64,000 nucleotides of DNA from Haloferax marisrubri (lineage in GTDB: Archaea > Halobacteriota > Halobacteria > Halobacteriales > Haloferacaceae). The translations under genes and the position numbers were made by a program. Below the pieces are notes generated by a model. It was given only the letters and a program-made list of their open reading frames with translations, ran no database searches and was not told where the DNA came from. Position 1 is the first letter of the stretch; every line of letters starts with the position of its first letter. Shown in pieces: positions 43,045 to 51,780 of the stretch. The stretch covers positions 319,942 through 383,941 of the forward strand of contig NZ_LOPW02000010.1 of assembly GCF_001469875.2 (NCBI RefSeq), in the 5' to 3' direction.

Positions 43045-44178
43045 CTATTCAGTAATTCGTTCGTAGATTTCGTTCGTCTGTTCTGCAACACCGTCCCACG
43101 AGTACTCGGCAGTAACGAGATCGTAGGCGTTCGCTGCCCAGCGCTCAGTTTCCTCGCGATTGTCCAGCCCATAGCGAAGGGCATCGGCTAGTTGGTCTGG
43201 GGACTTCGGTGGAACAAGATAACCAGTCTCCTTGTGGTCAACGAACTCCGCGATTCCTTCGACTTCGCTCGTGATGACCGGGGCTTCAGCAGCCCACGCT
43301 TCGAGAAGCGTCAATGGGTGGCCCTCCCACACAGACGGGAGTACGAAAAGTCTGGCACGGCGATAATGGCATGGAATCGCCTCGTTAGAGACTCGGCCCT
43401 CGAACCGAACCCGGTCGTTAAGACCAAGGCGACTTGATTGTGCTTGGAGTTCGTCACTTTTCGGTCCGGTGCCGACAATTACGAGGTCGGTATCGGGGTA
43501 CTCGTTTGCGACCTTGCTGAATGCCTTGATGAGGTCACTCACTCGCTTCTTCGGTGCAAGTCGTCCAAGGAAAAGAATCTCGTCGCGGTCCTCAACCTCC
43601 ACGTCGAATCGGTCGATATCGACGCCATTTGGAACACACGAAAATTGGGAGTGATGTCCTTCGAGAAGATCGAGATGTTCTGTATTGACCGAGATGACGT
43701 GGTCGTAGTCGAACCCGAGAATAAACTGCTTCTCAAGTCGGCGTTTCACACTTGCGAGTGCCGATTCGTCATGACCGACACCGGAGGTGAGTGCAGTCCC
43801 ATGCACGGTAAACACGGTCGCAGCGTTCGAGAGGAGCCCTGCTGTTCGCGTTGGGACTGCGGGAAGGAACGTATGTCCGTGGACAATGTCAAAATCTTCT
43901 GTCAGTAGATGCGGAACTGGCGTGAAGAGCGACGCAACTCGACCGAGAGGGTTCCAGTACTTCGTCGTTGGCTTCAGTCGGTGAAGACGTACTTTTCCTC
44001 CTGCAAACGTTTCAGGAGCCGTGTGACTCTCGCCGTCTTGATTGAGAGCCCGCGTGTAGATATCTATCTCGTGGCCGTGCTGTTCGGCAAGTGCAACCGC
44101 GAGTTCTTTCACGTGAACCGGGCCACCGCCAGTCCGTGGCCACCAATCGTCTTGGACCATCGCGATGCGAAGCGACAC
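43045..44178 (-). CDS. Glycosyltransferase family 4
   Basis: The 377-residue GT-B enzyme begins with a GTG start, MSLRIAMVQDDWWPRTGGG as translated, which overlaps the stop of the upstream AlkP gene by one base (TAGTG on the minus strand). The acceptor half has HVKELAVALAEQHGHEIDIY and HGHTFLPAVPTRTAG. The donor half has EILFLGRLAPKKRVSDLIKA, DLVIVGTGPKSDEL and VLPSVWEGHPLTLLEAWA with the EX7E-type region (EAPVITSEVEGIAEFV). It should add a sugar to the lipid-linked glycan and is translationally coupled to the AlkP enzyme. Confidence 0.9.
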   Translation of the reverse strand: MSLRIAMVQDDWWPRTGGGPVHVKELAVALAEQHGHEIDIYTRALNQDGESHTAPETFAGGKVRLHRLKPTTKYWNPLGRVASLFTPVPHLLTEDFDIVHGHTFLPAVPTRTAGLLSNAATVFTVHGTALTSGVGHDESALASVKRRLEKQFILGFDYDHVISVNTEHLDLLEGHHSQFSCVPNGVDIDRFDVEVEDRDEILFLGRLAPKKRVSDLIKAFSKVANEYPDTDLVIVGTGPKSDELQAQSSRLGLNDRVRFEGRVSNEAIPCHYRRARLFVLPSVWEGHPLTLLEAWAAEAPVITSEVEGIAEFVDHKETGYLVPPKSPDQLADALRYGLDNREETERWAANAYDLVTAEYSWDGVAEQTNEIYERITE

Positions 44179-45434
44179 TATTTGTACCCCAACGCTTCCA
44201 GTCGCCGCTCGATCTCCTCGTCGACGTCCTCATCGTCACCCACCGACTCACCATTCTCAACAGCGACCCGGGCCTCAACGTGCTCACGGAGTTCCAATTG
44301 AAGCTCCGAGCCACTCGAGTCAGTGAACTCGATTTCGCCAGACTCTCGGTCCCGTTCACAGAGACACACGTCCTCAGCCGTTCGAACCGCGTACCGCCGA
44401 AGGTGACTGTCCTCTTTCTCGCCGCGTGCCTGGGAGAACACGCGCCGGTCTGCATCCGCAACAGGGTCAACAAGCGAGAACTCCGACTCGCCACCGAACG
44501 CAGATTCGATCGTCGACACGATATCTAGCGTGCTTACAGGCGTTTCCACAACCCCACTGTCATCGTTCGGTGGCCGAACGATCAGCGGCACGTGCGTAAT
44601 CTCGTCATGGAGGTATCGCGGATGTTCGTAGTAGCCGTGTTCACCGAAGGCGTCGCCGTGGTCGGCAGTAAAGACCACCAACGAGTTCTCCAACAGCCCA
44701 CGCTCACGAAGTGCAGCGAGGAACTCGCCGATTCGTTTGTCGTTGTAGCGAATCTCAGCGTCGTACAGGTCGATCAATAACTGCCGCTCGTCGTCGGTAA
44801 TCGAATCGGGGTCTTTGATGGCCCGCTGATACAGCGACTGAGCGTTCCGCCCGGAGACCGTCTCGTCGGTGTAGAGCGTCGCGTATTCACCCGGCGGCTC
44901 ATACGGGCCGTGGGTGTCCATGTAGTGGTTCCAGAGGAAGAACGGCTCGTCATCGTCGAGCGAGTCCAACCACTCTAACGAGCGTTCGTTGATCTCTTCG
45001 GCGCGGGCATAGTGGCGATTTCGAAGCTTGTCGAGCGCCCGCTGTGCCAGCGCGATGACCTTGTGCTTCCCGAAGTGGAGGTCGTCGTCGAATGTGTCGA
45101 ATCCTTGGTCGAAGGCGTAGGCACGAGAGACGAACGGATTCGAGTGGAAGCCAGCCGTCGCGAAGCCCTCCTCAGAGAGCGTTTTGGCGACGGTATCGGT
45201 TGCGAGTCGGTACTTCGCGTCAATAGCGGTATCCGGATACTCGCCAGTTAACAATGCTGGAACCGCCTCACGCGTGTGTGAACTCGCGCTGTAGGCATTC
45301 GTAAAGTGAAGCGAGTCGGACGCAAGGTCATCCAACACCGGGGAAGTCTCTCGATGGTAGCCGTGACACGAGAGATGGTCGGCCCGAAGGGCGTCGGCTG
45401 ACAGGAGGATGATATTGTCCCAGTCAGTAGTCAT
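44178..45434 (-). CDS. AlkP-superfamily sulfatase-like enzyme
   Basis: The 418-residue protein shows NIILLSADALRADHLSCHGY near residue 8 (first metal Asp), SASSHTREAVPALLTGEYPD as the nucleophile region, LWNHYMDTHGPYEPP, and VVFTADHGDAFGEHGYYEHP with the metal-binding Asp-His pair. It ends RRLEALGYK. The nucleophile stretch has Ser/Thr and no Cys-x-Pro-Ser-Arg, so formylglycine sulfatase activity is not supported. The gene shares its stop with the GTG of the downstream GT4. It is divergent from the GT4 at 45531. Confidence 0.87.
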   Translation of the reverse strand: MTTDWDNIILLSADALRADHLSCHGYHRETSPVLDDLASDSLHFTNAYSASSHTREAVPALLTGEYPDTAIDAKYRLATDTVAKTLSEEGFATAGFHSNPFVSRAYAFDQGFDTFDDDLHFGKHKVIALAQRALDKLRNRHYARAEEINERSLEWLDSLDDDEPFFLWNHYMDTHGPYEPPGEYATLYTDETVSGRNAQSLYQRAIKDPDSITDDERQLLIDLYDAEIRYNDKRIGEFLAALRERGLLENSLVVFTADHGDAFGEHGYYEHPRYLHDEITHVPLIVRPPNDDSGVVETPVSTLDIVSTIESAFGGESEFSLVDPVADADRRVFSQARGEKEDSHLRRYAVRTAEDVCLCERDRESGEIEFTDSSGSELQLELREHVEARVAVENGESVGDDEDVDEEIERRLEALGYK

Positions 45435-45530
45435 CTACTGCGTAGATGTTGAACCAGCGTTATATTACTAGCGCTATATTCAACTTCGTCCTGAGTGCCC
45501 CAACCGAAAGGGCATTTACCCGGGGTGAAG

Positions 45531-46691
45531 ATGACACGAATAATGGATGTGGCGTTTGTCAGTAATGTGATATTTCCGTTCGTGACTGGTGGCGCAGAAA
45601 AGCGTATTCACGAAATCGCCACCCGACTCTCACAGCGAGGCCACGACGTAACCATCTACGGCCGCCACTTCTGGGACGGCCCGAAAGAAACCACCCACGA
45701 GGGCGTTACCCTCCGTGCAGTCGCCCCCGAGACAGAACTCTACACCGACGACCGCCGCTCGATCACCGAAGCGCTCGACTTCGCCGCCCGTCTCACCTAC
45801 CCACTCGCCAAACGACTCCACAAGGAAAACCACGACCTCGTCGTCGCCTCCGTCTTTCCGTACTTCCCTGTCCTCTCCTCGAAGCTCGCCGCCCTCGGGA
45901 CCGACGTGCCCGTCGTCACGACCTGGCACGAGGTGTGGGGCGACTACTGGGACGACTATCTCGGCGTACTCGCCCCGTTCGGCAAGTTCACCGAACATCT
46001 CACCGTCCGCGTACCACAATATCCAATCGCCGTCTCTGGTATTACCGCCGACCGCCTCGCCGATATTGGCCGGGACAGAGACACGATCGAGGTCGTCCCG
46101 AACGGCATCGACGTCGATCAGATTCGAACCGCGCCACTCCCCGATGACGGCGACTCGTTCGACGTGCTGTTTGCTGGCCGACTCATCGCCGACAAAAACG
46201 TCTCCATCCTCCTCGATGCCTTCGACCGCGTGGCCGACGAGTACGACGACGTGACGCTGGGTGTCGTCGGCGACGGCCCAGAGGCCGACCGTCTCGAACA
46301 ACAGGCGAGTGAGTTGGACCACGCCGACCGCGTGAGCATGCTGGGCTTCCTCGACGAGTACGAGGACGTGTTGGGACAGATGCGCGCCGCGGACGTATTC
46401 GCCTCACCCAGTACGAGAGAAGGATTCGGCATCACCTACGCCGAAGCGATGGCTGCCGACTGTACCGTCATCGGCGTTCAACACCCCGAGTCTGCAGCGA
46501 GTGAGGTCATCGGCGATGCGGGCTATCTCGCTGAGCCGACTGTCGACTCAGTCGCAGACTCATTAGCCCGAGCACTTGCTGGAGATAGACCACCTACTGA
46601 ACCTAAGAAACGTGCTGAAGAATATGATTGGGACAGCGTTGCCGATCAGGCGGAGAAGGTGTACAAGCGTGCTGTTGGCGGTCGGCAGTAA
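45531..46691 (+). CDS. Glycosyltransferase family 4
   Basis: The 386-residue protein starts MTRIMDVAFVSNVIFPFVTG; an SD-like GGTGA lies a few bases before ATG 45531, and the start at 45495 would precede it. Motifs include GGAEKRIHEIATRLSQRGH in the acceptor domain, VVPNGIDVDQI, DVLFAGRLIADKNVSILL, GVVGDGPEADRLEQ and ASPSTREGFGITYAEAMA with the EX7E region. It should add a sugar on the cytoplasmic side. Codon use becomes less GC-rich in the last 60 codons (from about 46500), near the low-GC intergenic region that follows. Confidence 0.9.
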   Translation: MTRIMDVAFVSNVIFPFVTGGAEKRIHEIATRLSQRGHDVTIYGRHFWDGPKETTHEGVTLRAVAPETELYTDDRRSITEALDFAARLTYPLAKRLHKENHDLVVASVFPYFPVLSSKLAALGTDVPVVTTWHEVWGDYWDDYLGVLAPFGKFTEHLTVRVPQYPIAVSGITADRLADIGRDRDTIEVVPNGIDVDQIRTAPLPDDGDSFDVLFAGRLIADKNVSILLDAFDRVADEYDDVTLGVVGDGPEADRLEQQASELDHADRVSMLGFLDEYEDVLGQMRAADVFASPSTREGFGITYAEAMAADCTVIGVQHPESAASEVIGDAGYLAEPTVDSVADSLARALAGDRPPTEPKKRAEEYDWDSVADQAEKVYKRAVGGRQ

Positions 46692-47441
46692 CCAACTTGA
46701 GAAGTAAACATCAACCCAACACAATTCGTGTTATGCCGATCAAAATCGGCGAGTCGTCTGTGGATACACTCGAAACAATACCCTCCCGACACTTTCCACT
46801 CGTTCATCTCGCTGGTGCAATCGTCTTGATATCTCTGGCCCTTTCTGTTTCGGTGCTGTGTAGCACTTGCTTGGAATAGCCGAGAGACATCTACCGGAAG
46901 CATCAATCACTAGTCTGTTTTATTACGCTCTTGCATGGACTGCCTTGGAAAGACTCAAAGATTTATAAAATGGGTGATTTCACATTGGAATCTACATCAT
47001 GTATCCCCAGAAGTACTCATGCTGCTGCTCCCGGCTTGCAGACGTGCGAAAAGTCTTTTCTGAGGTACACGTGAATTCAATCATCTCGTGGCACCCACTA
47101 CTTGCTCTAGTTGCTTTTGTGCCTACTCTGGAGTAATACAGTCTTATTGGATTCCACCCCCGTTGACAGGTTTTCTGAAGTCAAAGGGTTCTAACATGAC
47201 CGGTGTGACCCACAGCTGTACTTGATACAAAGAAATCGACACACGAAAACTAGGGTATAGTACGATACCGAGGTGGTGCTGAACGGACTACCTTTTCGGC
47301 AGATAAGCACGAACAATTACGCTTCTGTGAGGCATGAAGTGAGAGACGGTAATCGACACGAGCTGAGGCGAGGTCTGAAAATACTCAATTGTGCCAATGA
47401 TGACGGATCAGCAACCACTTCTTGGACTTCAACGGAATGCC
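46692..47441. other. Intergenic region of lower GC, possibly decayed
   Basis: No gene is convincing in these 750 bp. A 48-codon frame at 46733-46879 encodes one hydrophobic segment (HLAGAIVLISLALSVSV), and a 44-codon frame starts at 46999 or nearby. Neither resembles anything known to me. The sequence may be the remains of genes lost at the edge of the cluster. Confidence 0.45.
46733..46879 (+). CDS. Possible small single-span membrane protein
   Basis: The frame encodes 48 residues: MPIKIGESSVDTLETIP, then one hydrophobic stretch ending CSTCLE. No SD site or TATA box stands out and no partner gene is adjacent. It is listed as a weak candidate only. Confidence 0.2.
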   Translation: MPIKIGESSVDTLETIPSRHFPLVHLAGAIVLISLALSVSVLCSTCLE

Positions 47442-49634
47442 CTAAGATGTGAGTCGGATTATCAGATACGTCTCTCCTGAGTTCACTCGATCAAGCACTT
47501 CGTACTCTCTCTCCAATCCCTGTTCTTCTGGTTTGTGAATCACCGCATATCTAATATCTGAATCCTTATTCATCTCGCTAACCGAAGCGTGGTCTATAGG
47601 GTTTGTAGCATAAAATGCGAGTGAGAACTTGACACCCTCACCGATCAGTTGGTCGCTCAATGAGACTAACTCTCCATTAGGGACATTCTGATCTATTGAT
47701 TCACCAACGCTTTGGTCACTACCTCCCCAACCAGGGGTAGGTCCCATGAGTACCAATAAAACGCACACAACACATAGTACTGGTACAACATGTGAGACGA
47801 CATGGAAGTCGTCACGCGATAATCTGTTCTTCGCGACTTCGCCAAACCGTCTATACCCAGCTAACAGTATTACAACTGCTGCCATCGCCATATAGAACAG
47901 AACACCTTCCGAAAAACCATGAACTGGTAGAATATCTGTTCCTTGCGCACTCGTTGGCAATGTAGACCTGAACGACAGTACACTTGCAAGCAAAAGTCCA
48001 ATTAATGTTGTTCCAAGTGCAATTAGATCTCCTTCGATGATGTAGTTGAACAACCACCCTACAAAGAGAGCAGCAGGAACGTACGCAGGCAAGATATACC
48101 ATCCGTGGTTCCCTGTGAGAGAGTAAAACCCGATGACAACCCCTGTCCACCACAAGAGGAAGATCTGGTCTTTCAATTCAGAGTAGCGCTTCTGGACGAT
48201 GGTGACCAAGGGTAACCCGACTGTTGCGGGTAAAAGAAAGTATCCCCATGGATCGAAGAACGTTGGGAAATAATTGAGGTATGGAAATCGCATGAAATCA
48301 AATATCGTGCCAGACTGCGCACTAAATGAGGACCCAGTAGCCCGCTGAAGGACTTGTGAAATAAATATCTCATAGATGAACTCATCCCCGAATTGTAACC
48401 ACATATATGCTGGCCACGGTATGATGATACACAAAAACCCTACAACAGACTTCAACATTTTTTTGCTGGTGAAGTCCCGCGGACTCGTAGCTACAAGTGG
48501 AAGAACAACGAATACGAACGGGGCGGCACCAAAGCCTTTCGAGAGAACCGCTAATGCTGCAGCGAGACAAACAACAGGGATGAGACGTTGGTTGTCGCGA
48601 CGAGAAACAAGCCAAGTGAGTACGACAAAACAAGTTCCAAAGAAGACTAGTGGTATATCTGTTGCAGCTGCTCTTCCTGCATTATTACCGACATAAACAT
48701 ATGGTGTTGAAAGGAAGATCGCGGCCCCAGTAAGCCCTACTATTCGAGACTTCATCTCTCTCCCAACAAAGTATACAACGACAGCAGTAAGTATCGTTAA
48801 TAAGGCAGACGGCAAGCGTGCCGCAAACACACCGATCCCGAATATCTCCATCGAAATCGCTTGGAACCAAATCGATAATGGTGTTTTTTCAAGGAAGGGA
48901 TGAATAGCGGTTGGACCTAATCCACCCTCTATATGTGGTACCAGCCAATTGCCGTTCTGGGCCATATGCTGCGCCGCATTTGCATATATCCCTTCGTCCC
49001 AATTTCTCAGAGCGCGTTTGTCCAAATTTCTCAAATAAAAGAAAGAACCAATGAAGAAGATGCTCACCGCGAAGACAACATCGTAGGATGTTCGGAAGAA
49101 CCAGTTAATTACCTCGTCAACAACAGCATTTAATTGCTGTACAATTGGTTTGAATTCATCAGACAAGGCCGAACGCAGATGGCTATACCGGTTATACGTA
49201 GCGTTGCTAGGTGTGTCTTGATGCCGTAGCTGGTTCTTCGCCACGGAAGAGGTTTCTGTTGTGACGTTCTTGTCTGAACCCCTGCCGTTTTTTGCGGTTC
49301 CTACCTGTGTATGGACATCGGTTGATGTCTTCTCAAAATCACTTCCGTCTGTTTTGTTAGCCACCCCTGTCTCTGGAATGTTGCTTTGAATGAGATTCTC
49401 AATATTGGCGTAGAAATCGTCAACCTGAGCTATCTTTTCTTGCCCAAGTGAGCCGTCTGGGCTAAACTGTGCCTGCTCAAAAATTGTGATGATCTGTGAG
49501 ATTTCCTCGTGGGGAATCTCCGCTAGATCTCCCACCCGTTTAAGATACTCCCGCGATGTTTCCGATGTCTCTTTCGGTACGCCCGTAATCTCTTCCACCC
49601 GGCGAATACTTACGTTTGTCATTGAATCCCTCAT
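47442..49634 (-). CDS. GT39/ArnT-like membrane glycosyltransferase with a long cytoplasmic N-terminus
   Basis: The 730-residue protein starts at ATG 49634, whose ATGA overlaps the stop of the upstream GtrA gene. Residues 1-170 are hydrophilic (EEITGVPKETSETSREYLKR, then a Thr/Ser-rich linker) and precede the first helix, an unusual extension for the family. The GT-C core follows: LRNWDEGIYANAAQHM with the catalytic Asp-Glu pair after helix 1, HPFLEKTPLSIWFQAI, then about ten helices and a C-terminal soluble part. It should transfer a sugar from a polyprenyl-phosphate donor to the glycan outside. The GT2 and GtrA genes upstream would make and flip that donor. Confidence 0.87.
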   Translation of the reverse strand: MRDSMTNVSIRRVEEITGVPKETSETSREYLKRVGDLAEIPHEEISQIITIFEQAQFSPDGSLGQEKIAQVDDFYANIENLIQSNIPETGVANKTDGSDFEKTSTDVHTQVGTAKNGRGSDKNVTTETSSVAKNQLRHQDTPSNATYNRYSHLRSALSDEFKPIVQQLNAVVDEVINWFFRTSYDVVFAVSIFFIGSFFYLRNLDKRALRNWDEGIYANAAQHMAQNGNWLVPHIEGGLGPTAIHPFLEKTPLSIWFQAISMEIFGIGVFAARLPSALLTILTAVVVYFVGREMKSRIVGLTGAAIFLSTPYVYVGNNAGRAAATDIPLVFFGTCFVVLTWLVSRRDNQRLIPVVCLAAALAVLSKGFGAAPFVFVVLPLVATSPRDFTSKKMLKSVVGFLCIIIPWPAYMWLQFGDEFIYEIFISQVLQRATGSSFSAQSGTIFDFMRFPYLNYFPTFFDPWGYFLLPATVGLPLVTIVQKRYSELKDQIFLLWWTGVVIGFYSLTGNHGWYILPAYVPAALFVGWLFNYIIEGDLIALGTTLIGLLLASVLSFRSTLPTSAQGTDILPVHGFSEGVLFYMAMAAVVILLAGYRRFGEVAKNRLSRDDFHVVSHVVPVLCVVCVLLVLMGPTPGWGGSDQSVGESIDQNVPNGELVSLSDQLIGEGVKFSLAFYATNPIDHASVSEMNKDSDIRYAVIHKPEEQGLEREYEVLDRVNSGETYLIIRLTS

Positions 49635-50086
49635 TTTGAATCTACTTGCCAAGTGAACAGACTCTCTGCTATATAATTAATTGACATACCAACACCAATT
49701 CCTGTGAGGTTTGCGACGGTTGGCCAGAGTTCAACCCCGGCGACAGGAATTGAGAATTCAACAACCGACGTCAACAGGTACAGTACTGAAAACGCAACTG
49801 AAAGCCCGACTACTCGAACAGCATGTGATTTTATCCATCGGCGTACGACCAAAACTAGTCTGGAACCTCCTACATTAGCGAACGTCCATTGATCATTGAC
49901 GACGAACATCGTCGAAATTGAAGTTTCAGCGCCAACCGCTTTCGCTACTAATGGGTTAATCCCTAAAAACCCAGTTAGGATAGCAACGATAATTGTCTCA
50001 ATCGTTGCACCAACGATGCCGACGGAGACGAATCTGCTAATCCGTGTGTGGTCAATAAGGATATCCAACTTGGATTCAATCGCCAT
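49631..50086 (-). CDS. GtrA family membrane protein
   Basis: The 151-residue protein has four hydrophobic segments and the GtrA pattern ISRFVSVGIVGATIETI at the N-terminus, FVVNDQWTF after helix 2 and NYIAESLFTWQVDSK at the end. GtrA proteins are thought to help move polyprenyl-phosphate sugars across the membrane. It overlaps the GT2 gene by 11 bp and the GT39 gene by 4 bp, so all three are translated as a unit. A truncated relative lies at 39858-40069, and a fused version is in the gene at 19518. Confidence 0.9.
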   Translation of the reverse strand: MAIESKLDILIDHTRISRFVSVGIVGATIETIIVAILTGFLGINPLVAKAVGAETSISTMFVVNDQWTFANVGGSRLVLVVRRWIKSHAVRVVGLSVAFSVLYLLTSVVEFSIPVAGVELWPTVANLTGIGVGMSINYIAESLFTWQVDSK

Positions 50087-50888
50087 CCTCTTCCTCGAGC
50101 TTCATGAGTTTCGACCGTTCCGTTTTCTTCACATTACGGAATCGTGGACTGGTGTCGATTGCGTCAGTACGTCGCTTGACGTCGATAAGAGCAGTCGCTA
50201 GCTCAACCGATGTCGAAAATGGGCTAACTGTCGAATCTGGATGGTCTTCCCAGTCAACTGGAACCTCAGCGATTTCGTATCCGAGTGACCCTGCGACAGA
50301 GACAAACTCTAGGTCCCATGCAAATCCTGGTTCGTAGCAATGGTGTCCAACAGCTTCCCACGCTTCACTTTTTACGGCTTTTGCACCACACTGGTAATCT
50401 CGACACTGGGTGGGGAGCATTTTTCGAGCTGCGAATGCGAATGCGTCTCCTAGCAATCGGCGAACTACTGTTTGGTGTGCGACGATGTGCGAAGAGGGGT
50501 GGCGGCGGGACGCGATGCTGACATCGGTGGTCCCTTTCCTTATTTGATAGATAATATCGTCGAGAGACGACGCGGGAACCGACCCGTCTGCATCAGCAAA
50601 CGCTAAGATGTCCGTATTGAGCGCATCGAACCCTTCCATGATCGCACTTCCCTTGCCGCGACGATTATTCGATGTGTTAACCTCTGCGACATCGTTGAGT
50701 CTATCTACGTGTGATTTTCGTGGCGCATCAATTTCAACCCGAATGGCATCTGGTGAGAGAGCCTGGCGAATATCTTTGATGTATCGCTCTAAGGTCAAAA
50801 TGTCCGGATCATATGCGGGAATGACAATCCCGACAGATCGTTCAGATGTCACAGCCAGACTCACCTCTGTATTTCCACACCCTAACAT
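50076..50888 (-). CDS. GT2 polyprenyl-phosphate sugar synthase-like protein
   Basis: The 270-residue protein has one GT2 domain: SVGIVIPAYDPDILTLERY, NRRGKGSAIMEGFDALNT, LAFADADGSVPASS with the DxD-type site, and CRDYQCGAKAVKSEAW, typical of DPM1/AglD-like enzymes that load a sugar on a polyprenyl phosphate. It lacks its own membrane helices. It overlaps GtrA by 11 bp. A more distal ATG after residue 1 is absent, so the start at 50888 is kept, although the first 15 residues are not conserved-looking. Confidence 0.87.
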   Translation of the reverse strand: MLGCGNTEVSLAVTSERSVGIVIPAYDPDILTLERYIKDIRQALSPDAIRVEIDAPRKSHVDRLNDVAEVNTSNNRRGKGSAIMEGFDALNTDILAFADADGSVPASSLDDIIYQIRKGTTDVSIASRRHPSSHIVAHQTVVRRLLGDAFAFAARKMLPTQCRDYQCGAKAVKSEAWEAVGHHCYEPGFAWDLEFVSVAGSLGYEIAEVPVDWEDHPDSTVSPFSTSVELATALIDVKRRTDAIDTSPRFRNVKKTERSKLMKLEEEDGD

Positions 50889-51096
50889 CAGACATAGGAT
50901 GTCTGCCAGTTCTATGAACAGGCGACTAAAGTCTACCGGATAGTGTGAATTGTTGATATGTATTCATTTTATTGTTTAATGTATTATATATCGGTGCCAC
51001 ATAGTGTAATTATTAACTAATCTTGCCTTTGGCCCGGGAAAATTCCTTGTGTAGTGATCAACGCCTCGCTTCTGTTATTGCCCTATATCTACTCCC

Positions 51097-51285
51097 TTAC
51101 CGACAGTCGTGAATCTGAATCCGTTCTGGCAGACCCACCGCACCACACGCGGGACACGCCACGAGCGTCGTCGGCAACTCCTGACAAGACTCTAACGCGG
51201 CGTGCAGATGCGCCTGCACCTCTGGCTCAGTCGTTCGCGTCAGCGCTTGGGCGAGGTGCATCTCCAATTCTTCGTGGGCACTCAT
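51097..51285 (-). CDS. Small protein with C-terminal zinc ribbon, family shared with 18615-18761
   Basis: The 62-residue protein starts MSAHEELEMHLAQALTR and ends with CPACGAVGLPERIQIHDCR, which offers a Cys-x2-Cys...His-x-Cys zinc site. The N-terminal half resembles the 48-residue product at 18615-18761 (HLxxAL, then HLxxAL). Its ATG overlaps the stop of the gene upstream (ATGA at 51282-51285), so the two are translated together. The longer frame that starts at 51387 lies inside the upstream gene. Function is unknown. Confidence 0.65.
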   Translation of the reverse strand: MSAHEELEMHLAQALTRTTEPEVQAHLHAALESCQELPTTLVACPACGAVGLPERIQIHDCR

Positions 51286-51590
51286 GCGCGTGGGTTCTCC
51301 TTCCGCTCGGTATCTACTCGAAGCCCGAGGTGTGCAAGCTGGCCCATCGAAGCCCACCCACGCTTCTGGGAGACGAACGCCTTCCACTCGCGAAGTGGCC
51401 GGCCATCGAGTGGTTGGTAGTGATCGAGTGTACGGCCATCAAAGACGACGACGGCGTCGGCCGGACGGAAGTAGTGATGTGTGAATCCCTCGGCGTCGAT
51501 CCCAAGCGTAAACGAGCGTGCGAGGGCGTTGGTGAGTTGTTCGGCTAGCGATACGGTACGCTCTTGTGTCGCGGAGTTCGTAGCTGACAT
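51282..51590 (-). CDS. Uncharacterised small protein
   Basis: The 102-residue protein starts MSATNSATQERTVSLAEQL and continues LGIDAEGFTHHYFRPADAVV, VFDGRTLDHYQPLDGR and FVSQKRGWASMGQ. I do not recognise a family. It is soluble and moderately acidic, with an alpha/beta pattern. It is coupled to the small zinc-ribbon gene downstream by an ATGA overlap. The pair opens the regulator-rich region that runs to the origin. Confidence 0.6.
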   Translation of the reverse strand: MSATNSATQERTVSLAEQLTNALARSFTLGIDAEGFTHHYFRPADAVVVFDGRTLDHYQPLDGRPLREWKAFVSQKRGWASMGQLAHLGLRVDTERKENPRA

Positions 51591-51780
51591 TGGCTTTCTT
51601 GCTCCAATCGAGAAGCCACCCGGTCACGTGTTCCAGCACGTGGCCTTTCTGCGAAAGGCGAACCCGGTACTTCTCAGTTACAACTCTATTCTTGAGCAAC
51701 TTAATACTATGCATTATGCCAAGACAAAATAAACATTGATAACGCCATGGTTTATACTATATCACGGTCTAACTGCGACT
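51591..51780. other. Region with a possible truncated winged-helix frame (minus strand)
   Basis: Between the divergent genes, the minus strand from 51714 reads MHSIKLLKNRVVTEKYRV and then LSQKGHVLEHVTGWLLDWSK, which looks like the C-terminal wing and tail of a regulator. The frame then runs into the gene at 51282-51590 in another phase. It may be a gene remnant or a coincidence. Confidence 0.3.
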
